Shown here piece by piece: positions 6,213-11,688 of a DNA stretch of 12,744 nucleotides. The notes under the pieces are model-generated. The model saw nothing but the letters and a program-made list of their open reading frames with translations, did no database searches and was not told where the DNA came from. The position numbers and the translations under genes are program-made. Position 1 is the first letter of the stretch, and the number at the start of each line of letters is the position of its first letter. This DNA comes from an uncultured Verrucomicrobiota bacterium (GTDB lineage: Bacteria; Verrucomicrobiota; Verrucomicrobiia; Limisphaerales; UBA1096): the NCBI GenBank assembly GCA_913050205.1, contig CAJXAU010000019.1, positions 1 through 12,744 of the forward strand, in the 5' to 3' direction.

Positions 6213-7372
6213 AACTGGTTGTCTTTGCCCACGTTCCGCCGCCGTTTCACGGCCAGAGTTTCATGGTGCAGCAACTGCTCGATGAGCTTCGTGATACCGG
6301 AGGCAAGGACGTTGAGGTGTTTCATGTGGACGCCCGGCTATCGAAGGACATTGACGACATCGCTTCTGCAAGCCCGCGCAAATTGCTCCTGTTACTACGC
6401 TATTGCCTGCGGGCGATCTGGCTGCGGATAAGCCATGGAGCCACGCACTTTTATTACGTGCCTGCGCCGGGTCTGCGGAATGCCGTATATCGCGACTGGA
6501 TCGTGATGCTGTTGTGCCGGCCATTCTATCGAAAGATCATTTACCATTATCAGGCGGCTGGGGTGGGCGGCTGGTTGGAGACGGAGGCACGAGGCTGGGA
6601 GCATTGGGTGTCCCAAATTTTGCTTGGTCGCGCTGCGCTCAGCATCGCGTTGGGGGACTATTATCATGAGGACGCCGCAAAGCTGGAGCCGCAAAAAATA
6701 GTCACCGTACCGAACTGCAGCCCCGACCCCTGTCCGGATTACGACCTGCGCATCAGGCCGCAACAACAGGCGCGTGCCGAGGCGCTTGGCCAAGCGGGAA
6801 CCTGGCGCGTGCTCTATCTCAGCCTTTGCTATCGCGAGAAGGGATTGTTCGATTTGGTCGAGGCTGTGGCAGAGGTGAATGCCCGCCTCCAAGCCAAGGG
6901 CTTGGCCAAGCGCGTGCAGTTGGACGTCGCCGGGAAATTTTATTTGCCGGAGGAGGAGGCGGAGTTCACGGAGCGCATTGGCCAAGCGGACTTGAACGAT
7001 GACGAAGGGCCGTTGGTCCTTTTTCATGGCTTCGCCGATGAGGAGAAGAAACTCGAGCTGCTTGGCCAAGTGGATGCGTTTTCATTGCCATCGTACTATA
7101 GTTTTGAGGCGCACCCGGTCTGTCTGGTGGAGGCGATGGCGTTCGGCCTGCCGATCGTTGCCACTCGCTGGCGGATTTTACCGGAACTATTCCCGGATGG
7201 GTACGAGGGGTTGGTGGATATCCGGTCACCCATCCAAATCGCTGATCGTCTGGAACAACTCATAGGCCGGGTGGATGAGGCCGGTTTACGCGAACGCTAT
7301 CTGCAGCACTTTACGCGGAAGGCGTTCGGTGAAAAGGTTCGCACCGCATTACTTTCACTGGAGGACGAGTGA
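6209..7372 (+). CDS. Glycosyltransferase family 4 (GT-B fold)
   Basis: This is a 387-residue protein. The start is ATG 6209, overlapping the previous stop as ATGA; the frame is open 25 codons further upstream, but the GT4 fold begins with MKLVVFAHVPPPFHGQSFMV, including the Pro-rich substrate loop and the Gly of the N-terminal domain. The C-terminal domain begins RVLYLSLCYREKGLFDLVEA (200-219), with YREKG in the donor-phosphate position. The E-x7-E motif is Glu300 and Glu308 in SFEAHPVCLVEAMAFGLP. It is expected to add another sugar to the same glycan as the preceding transferase. The gene has the densest cluster of the iterated palindrome, four copies within about 290 bp (6783-7070), all in the C-terminal half. 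Those at residues 192-197 and 231-235 sit in likely surface or linker segments. Its stop overlaps the DUF362 start by 4 nt. Confidence 0.93.
   Translation: MKLVVFAHVPPPFHGQSFMVQQLLDELRDTGGKDVEVFHVDARLSKDIDDIASASPRKLLLLLRYCLRAIWLRISHGATHFYYVPAPGLRNAVYRDWIVMLLCRPFYRKIIYHYQAAGVGGWLETEARGWEHWVSQILLGRAALSIALGDYYHEDAAKLEPQKIVTVPNCSPDPCPDYDLRIRPQQQARAEALGQAGTWRVLYLSLCYREKGLFDLVEAVAEVNARLQAKGLAKRVQLDVAGKFYLPEEEAEFTERIGQADLNDDEGPLVLFHGFADEEKKLELLGQVDAFSLPSYYSFEAHPVCLVEAMAFGLPIVATRWRILPELFPDGYEGLVDIRSPIQIADRLEQLIGRVDEAGLRERYLQHFTRKAFGEKVRTALLSLEDE
6783..6796. repeat. Iterated palindrome, perfect 14-mer
   Basis: CGCTTGGCCAAGCG in the second module glycosyltransferase, read as ALGQAG at 192-197, immediately before the C-terminal Rossmann domain. 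Confidence 0.9.
6899..6912. repeat. Iterated palindrome, 13 of 14 bases
   Basis: GGCTTGGCCAAGCG, read as GLAKR at residues 231-235. The 12-bp core is perfect. Confidence 0.85.
6978..6988. repeat. Iterated palindrome, degenerate copy
   Basis: TTGGCCAAGCG with a complete right arm and one altered base (A for C) in the left arm, read as IGQA at 257-260. Confidence 0.65.
7061..7070. repeat. Iterated palindrome, 10-bp core
   Basis: GCTTGGCCAAGT, read as LGQV at residues 285-288. It is the last of four copies clustered in this gene. Confidence 0.75.
7360..7364 (+). promoter_or_regulatory. Ribosome binding site for the DUF362 gene
   Basis: GGAGG sits 4 nt before GTG 7369, inside the end of the upstream glycosyltransferase. 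It supports the GTG start and coupling across the GTGA overlap. Confidence 0.6.
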
Positions 7373-8766
7373 GTACCGACGGACAACACGCCCCGGCACA
7401 TGTTTCGGCACAGCGAGGGATCGACCATTACGGCGACACCGGCGCAGTTAAAACGCTTGTTGATGAAACGCTTGCCGCGTTGGCGTTGCCGGATGACTAC
7501 GTTCGCCCCGGTGATCGCGTGGTGCTCAAGCCGAACTGGGTGAAGGAGCATGACGAGCGAAACCCTGGGCCGGGCCAGTGGGAACACGTCGTCACACACC
7601 CGGCGGTCATCGAGGCGGTCATTCGCTGGGTGGCCGCACGGCTGGACGGCAAAGGATCGATCGTCGTCTGTGACGCCCCGCAAACTGATTCATCGTTCGC
7701 AACGCTGAGTGCCTACTGCGGACTCGACGAGATGATCGATCGGTGTCGCACGGAATTCCCCGGCCCAAAAATTGAGCTGCTCGACCTGCGCCCGGAGGAG
7801 TGGCATGCCGTTGACGGGGTCACCGTGTCGAAAACGCAACTGCCGGGCGATCCGTTGGGAGACACGTTCGTCGCGCTGAATGAGGCGAGTGAGTTCGTCG
7901 GTTTCAGTGGCAACGGCCAGCTCTACGGGGCATCGTTCAACATGGATGAAACCAATGAGCGACATAAGGGCGAGCGCCATGAATACATGTTGTGCCGCAC
8001 ACCAATGGATGCGGATCTATTCATCAACCTTCCCAAGCTTAAGACTCACAAAAAAGTTGGCCTGACCTGTGCCTTAAAAAATCTCGTCGGCATCAATGCC
8101 AACAAAAACTGGCTGCCACACCACACCGAAGGAACGCCGGACCGGGGTGGTGACCAGTTTCCCGCCACCACGGCCAAGGCCAAGCTGGAGCATTCCTGGA
8201 TGGGCCGGGCCAAGCGCGTCGTCTACGGGCGGCCGCTATTGTCCCGCCTGCTTGTGCCATTGAAAAAAATTGGCCGCCTGTTTTTTGGTGACACACAAAA
8301 GGTGGTTCGCTCCGGCAACTGGCATGGCAACGACACCTGTTGGCGCATGGTACTCGACCTTAACAAATGCCTGTTCGATTTTGATGGAACAGGCCAGCCG
8401 CGAAGCAAGCCAATACGTTACCTCGCTGTTGTGGACGGCATTGTCGGGGGGGAAGGCAACGGCCCAATGGCGCCCGATCGGAAGCCGTGCGGAACGATTA
8501 TCGCAGGGACGCACCCGGCTGCCGTGGACATGACCGCCGCGATGGTGATGGGTTTCGACTGGGAGAAACTTCGCCTGTTAAAAAACAGTTTTTCAATGAG
8601 GGAACGGAGTTTCGTCTCATTTCAACCAAGCGATATTCGAGTGGTATCGAACAGGCCGGAATGGGATGGGCCGCTTGGCCAAGCGACGGATTGGTTCGAG
8701 TTTACCCCGCACTTTGGCTGGGTTGGAGCGATTGAGCGCCGGGCCGATTCTGCCGATTCCAAGTAA
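7369..8766 (+). CDS. DUF362 domain-containing protein
   Basis: This 465-residue protein is recognised as DUF362 (Pfam PF04015) by VVLKPNWV at 51-58, THPAVIEAVI at 76-85, CDAP at 101-104, the signature INLPKLKTHKKVG (219-231) followed by ALKNLVGIN (235-243), WLPHH at 248-252, and GGEGNGPM at 360-367 with an Asp at 387. The family's biochemical role is largely unestablished. Some members carry a C-terminal ferredoxin-like cluster domain; this one has no CxxCxxC array, so it should not hold that type of Fe-S cluster. No signal peptide or membrane helix is evident, so it is probably cytoplasmic. It starts with GTG, overlaps the upstream glycosyltransferase by 4 nt and shares one base with the next start (TAATG). 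Its position between a glycosyltransferase and a CapK-like activating enzyme suggests a step in glycan modification, which is inference. One perfect palindrome encodes LGQA near the C-terminus. Confidence 0.92.
   Translation: MSTDGQHAPAHVSAQRGIDHYGDTGAVKTLVDETLAALALPDDYVRPGDRVVLKPNWVKEHDERNPGPGQWEHVVTHPAVIEAVIRWVAARLDGKGSIVVCDAPQTDSSFATLSAYCGLDEMIDRCRTEFPGPKIELLDLRPEEWHAVDGVTVSKTQLPGDPLGDTFVALNEASEFVGFSGNGQLYGASFNMDETNERHKGERHEYMLCRTPMDADLFINLPKLKTHKKVGLTCALKNLVGINANKNWLPHHTEGTPDRGGDQFPATTAKAKLEHSWMGRAKRVVYGRPLLSRLLVPLKKIGRLFFGDTQKVVRSGNWHGNDTCWRMVLDLNKCLFDFDGTGQPRSKPIRYLAVVDGIVGGEGNGPMAPDRKPCGTIIAGTHPAAVDMTAAMVMGFDWEKLRLLKNSFSMRERSFVSFQPSDIRVVSNRPEWDGPLGQATDWFEFTPHFGWVGAIERRADSADSK
8672..8685. 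repeat. Iterated palindrome, perfect 14-mer
   Basis: CGCTTGGCCAAGCG near the 3' end of the DUF362 gene, read as PLGQAT (435-440). It ends a copy-free stretch of about 1.6 kb. Confidence 0.9.
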
Positions 8767-10154
8767 TGAGTCTTGAGGACAAACTGTACCCGTTGCTCTC
8801 GCTTTACGATCGATTACCGCAAGGCGCGCGCAACGCCATCGGGGCGACGTATCGCCTGTTGCCAAGGCGGATTCGCTACGGCAAGGCGTACGGGGAGTTT
8901 CGCCGCCTAGCCGAAGAGTCGCCGGAGTGGAGCGCGAGTGAGATTGGGGAATACCAAATCCGAGAGCTACGGCGGACGTTGGTTAACGCCGCCAGTTACT
9001 GTCCGTTTTATCAGCGTGCATTTGCGAAGGCTGGATTTGATCCGAGCCTCTTACGTTCCACTGACGAATTGGCCAATTGCCCGTTGCTCACAAAAGCGGA
9101 CATTCAAAACAACTTCAATGACCTGACGTCGACCAACATTCCAGACTCGCAAAAACTATACATCACCACCGGCGGTTCCACCGGGGTACCGGTCGGATTT
9201 CATTTGCAAAAGGGTGTCAGCCGGCCAAAGGAGCAGGCGTTCATGGAGGCGAACTGGCGGCGGATCGGATACTTCGACAAGGCGCGCTTGGCCTTGGTTC
9301 GGGGGCATGTGACCGATTCGCGATCGGAAGGCAAGGTTATCTCGCGCGACGCCACCCGCAACTGGCTGCTGCTCTCCTCCTACCATCTCACCGACGAGCG
9401 CATCCCGGAATACCTCGAGGCACTCGAGGCTTTCGCGCCGGACTTTCTGTACGTCTATCCGTCCTCTGCGTTGCAGTTGGCCGAGTATTTGCAGCGGCAT
9501 AACCAGAGCTGGCGCACACCGATTCAGGGCATGTTCTGTGGCTCCGAACAATTGACGGTCGACCAAAAACGAATACTCGAGTCCGTTTTTCAGTGTCGGG
9601 CGATCCGTTGGTATGGCCACTCGGAACGCGCTGTGCTGGCAGCTGAGGGAACGCACTCGGAGTTGTATTATTTTTGGCCACACTACGGCTTTGTTGAGTT
9701 CGGTGAACCGGACGAGGACGGACTTCGGGAAGTCATCGGCACGACGTTCGACAACCTCGCGATGCCGCTTGTGCGCTACCGAACTGGCGACTATGTGCGC
9801 TTGGCCAAGCCGGACGCCGAGAGGGAGTTTGCCTGGCCGGCTGTGGAGGAAATCGCCGGCCGCGGGCAGGAATACCTCGTCACCGCGAGCGGCCGTCGCA
9901 TCTCGCTGACCGCCTTCAACATGCACGACGCGATTTTCGATGGGCTGTATGCTGTGCAGTTTTTTCAGGCTGAACCGGGTGTGGCCGAATTTCGCTACAT
10001 CCCCTCGACACAATTCCATTCTTCGCGCTTGGCCAAGATCGAGAGAGGTGTGATGCACAAGCTTGGCGACGATTTTCGCCTGGTTATGCGGGAGGTTGAT
10101 GAGGTCGAAAAGACCCCGCGCGGCAAGCATACCTGGCTCGTAAGCAAGCTCTGA
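8766..10154 (+). CDS. PaaK/CapK-like adenylate-forming enzyme
   Basis: This 462-residue enzyme belongs to the phenylacetate-CoA ligase-like branch of the ANL superfamily, which activates carboxylic acids with ATP. The family order is intact: SYCPFYQRAF (77-86), the ATP loop TTGGSTGVPVGF (134-145), CGSEQL (258-263), YGHSE at 283-287, YRTGD at 338-342, GRGQEYL at 365-371, and near the C-terminus a PRGK motif at 451-454, the likely position of the catalytic lysine loop. All key motifs are present, so it is probably active. Homologues named CapK occur in capsule clusters, where the activated acid is unknown. Here it follows DUF362 with a TAATG overlap and closes the glycan module, which suggests it supplies an acyl or amino-acyl decoration. 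The ATG start fits the family N-terminus; no Shine-Dalgarno was seen. Two palindrome-related copies are read in the RLAK phase (9798, 10028). Confidence 0.9.
   Translation: MSLEDKLYPLLSLYDRLPQGARNAIGATYRLLPRRIRYGKAYGEFRRLAEESPEWSASEIGEYQIRELRRTLVNAASYCPFYQRAFAKAGFDPSLLRSTDELANCPLLTKADIQNNFNDLTSTNIPDSQKLYITTGGSTGVPVGFHLQKGVSRPKEQAFMEANWRRIGYFDKARLALVRGHVTDSRSEGKVISRDATRNWLLLSSYHLTDERIPEYLEALEAFAPDFLYVYPSSALQLAEYLQRHNQSWRTPIQGMFCGSEQLTVDQKRILESVFQCRAIRWYGHSERAVLAAEGTHSELYYFWPHYGFVEFGEPDEDGLREVIGTTFDNLAMPLVRYRTGDYVRLAKPDAEREFAWPAVEEIAGRGQEYLVTASGRRISLTAFNMHDAIFDGLYAVQFFQAEPGVAEFRYIPSTQFHSSRLAKIERGVMHKLGDDFRLVMREVDEVEKTPRGKHTWLVSKL
9067..9078. repeat. 12-bp palindrome with same core, different arms
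   Basis: AATTGGCCAATT is perfectly symmetrical and has the TTGGCCAA centre, but the GC arms of the main family are replaced by A/T. It lies in the CapK-like gene, read as ELANC, and may be a separate occurrence. Confidence 0.4.
9798..9811. repeat. Iterated palindrome, 13 of 14 bases
   Basis: CGCTTGGCCAAGCC, read as RLAKP at residues 345-349, directly after the conserved YRTGD motif of the CapK-like enzyme. Confidence 0.85.
10028..10037. repeat. Iterated palindrome, 10-bp core
   Basis: CGCTTGGCCAAGAT, read as RLAKI at 421-425 of the CapK-like enzyme. The left arm is complete and the right arm diverges. Confidence 0.75.
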
Positions 10155-10158
10155 TTCC

Positions 10159-10172
10159 CGCTTGGCCAAGCA
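10159..10172. repeat. Iterated palindrome in the ctpA leader, 13 of 14 bases
   Basis: CGCTTGGCCAAGCA begins 5 bp after the CapK-like stop and ends 28 bp before the chosen ctpA ATG. It is one of two intergenic copies. Its TTG is in frame with ctpA and could mislead start calling. Confidence 0.85.
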
Positions 10173-10200
10173 GGCCAATTGGGCGTATGGTCGCCGGGCA

Positions 10201-11655
10201 ATGCTTCAGGACAAGGCAGCAAGACCCATTTTTCATTGGCTGGTCGTGGTGGCCCTTCTGGTCAACCTCGCCTACGGCGCCAAGGTTTACAGCGACGCCG
10301 TTTCGCAGGAGGACGATCCGCACGCGAATCTCGACCTGTTTATCAACGTACTCGAGCGCATCCGGCGTGACTACGTCGATGGCAGCGATTTGACCTATCA
10401 GGATCTCGTCCACGGCGCGCTCGAGGGCATGCTCAGCAAGCTGGATCCACACAGTGAGTTCATGCCCCCGGTCAAGTACACCCACCTCAAGGAAGACACC
10501 GAGGGGAATTTCGGCGGCGTGGGCGTGCACATCAACATTCAGGACGGCTACCTCACGGTGTTGGCGCCGATGGAGGACACGCCTGCCTACGAGGCCGGAG
10601 TCATGTCCGGCGACCGCTTCGTCAAGATTGAGGGCGAGAATGTCCGAAATATCTCCATGCCGGAGGCGATGAAAAAGCTGCGGGGCAAACCCGGCTCCAA
10701 GGTAGAGGTCACCCTGTTCCGGCCGTCGACCGGCAAGAACATTGACGTCACACTCAAACGCGCGCTCATCAAAGTGGCGACCGTCAAGGACATCAACAAC
10801 CAGCGAATGTTTGAGGTCGATGAAAACAAGATCGGCTACGTGCGCATCACCCAGTTTGGCGAGGAGACCGCCCGCGACCTCGAGGAGGCGTTAAAGAAAC
10901 TCGAGTTGGAGGGAATGAAGGGGCTGGTGCTTGACCTTCGGCACAATCCCGGTGGGCTGCTCGATCAGGCCGTAAAAGTGAGCGAGAAATTTTTGGCCAA
11001 GGGAGAATTGATCGTGACCACCGAGGGCCGTCGCAAGGGCGAGAATGCCAAGCACAAATCGTCCGGCCGCAGTGCGCGTCCGGAGTTGCCGCTGGTGGTG
11101 TTGGTCAACGGCTACAGCGCCAGTGCCTCGGAAATTGTGGCCGGTTGCATGAAAGATCTCGAGCGCGCCCAGATCGTTGGCGAGAAGACTTTCGGTAAGG
11201 GGTCGGTGCAAAAGATTCTCCCGTTGACCGGGCAGGAGGGTGCGGCGTTGCGGTTGACCACCGCCAAGTACTACACCCCGAGCCATGAGGTTATTCATGG
11301 CAAAGGCATCGAGCCGAACCACAAGATTTCGATGACCCGGAGGGATCAGGAATTATTGTTTCTCGCGCGCACGCCCGGCGGGTTGAAGATGGTTGAAAAG
11401 GATAGACGTGAGGACGTTGAGAATTTTGAAGACCCTCAATTGGCCAAGGCCATGGAGCTGTTAGTCGGTAAAGAAAAAATCCGCGAGCAGGCCGAGAAAA
11501 AGAAAAAGGCCAAGCTGGAAAAAGAGTCAAAACAGGAGGAAAAACCCGAAAAAGAGGCCAATCCGGAAAAGAAGGCTGAGCCAAAAGAGGATTCGAAGGA
11601 GGAGCCCAAGGTCGATCCTGAGTCCGAAGAGGAAACGGAAGAGAAGCCGGAATAA
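10201..11655 (+). CDS. ctpA: C-terminal processing peptidase, S41 family (CtpA type)
   Basis: This is a serine protease that cleaves near the C-termini of envelope proteins. ATG 10201 gives 484 residues with a basic N-terminus and a hydrophobic segment at about 12-27, a signal peptide or membrane anchor, so the enzyme faces the periplasm. A PDZ domain (about 95-180, with FGGVGVHI at 104-111) precedes the protease core. RHNPGG is at 247-252. The catalytic Ser308 is in YSASASE and Lys333 in FGKGSVQ, with the 25-residue spacing of E. coli Prc Ser430/Lys455. After the core comes a Lys/Glu/Pro-rich low-complexity tail (about 425-484), unusual in length and composition. An in-frame TTG at 10162 lies inside the palindrome and would add 13 residues before the membrane segment; the ATG is preferred. 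The gene body has no copy with the GC arms; TTGGCCAA alone occurs at 10993 and 11440. It follows the glycan module but need not belong to it. Confidence 0.95.
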   Translation: MLQDKAARPIFHWLVVVALLVNLAYGAKVYSDAVSQEDDPHANLDLFINVLERIRRDYVDGSDLTYQDLVHGALEGMLSKLDPHSEFMPPVKYTHLKEDTEGNFGGVGVHINIQDGYLTVLAPMEDTPAYEAGVMSGDRFVKIEGENVRNISMPEAMKKLRGKPGSKVEVTLFRPSTGKNIDVTLKRALIKVATVKDINNQRMFEVDENKIGYVRITQFGEETARDLEEALKKLELEGMKGLVLDLRHNPGGLLDQAVKVSEKFLAKGELIVTTEGRRKGENAKHKSSGRSARPELPLVVLVNGYSASASEIVAGCMKDLERAQIVGEKTFGKGSVQKILPLTGQEGAALRLTTAKYYTPSHEVIHGKGIEPNHKISMTRRDQELLFLARTPGGLKMVEKDRREDVENFEDPQLAKAMELLVGKEKIREQAEKKKKAKLEKESKQEEKPEKEANPEKKAEPKEDSKEEPKVDPESEEETEEKPE

Positions 11656-11661
11656 TCCCTC

Positions 11662-11675
11662 CGCTTGGCCAAGCG
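11662..11675. repeat. Iterated palindrome in the tsaD leader, perfect 14-mer
   Basis: Perfect CGCTTGGCCAAGCG, extending to a symmetrical 16-mer at 11661-11676. It is 6 bp after the ctpA stop and 13 bp before the tsaD ATG. Its TTG is in frame with tsaD. Confidence 0.9.
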
Positions 11676-11688
11676 GCCTGTTATTTTC

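Noticed and set aside
9156..10178. Minus-strand open frame of 340 codons opposite the CapK-like gene
   Set aside because: It starts in the palindrome, has no family-like motifs, and lies wholly antisense to a gene with all its catalytic motifs.
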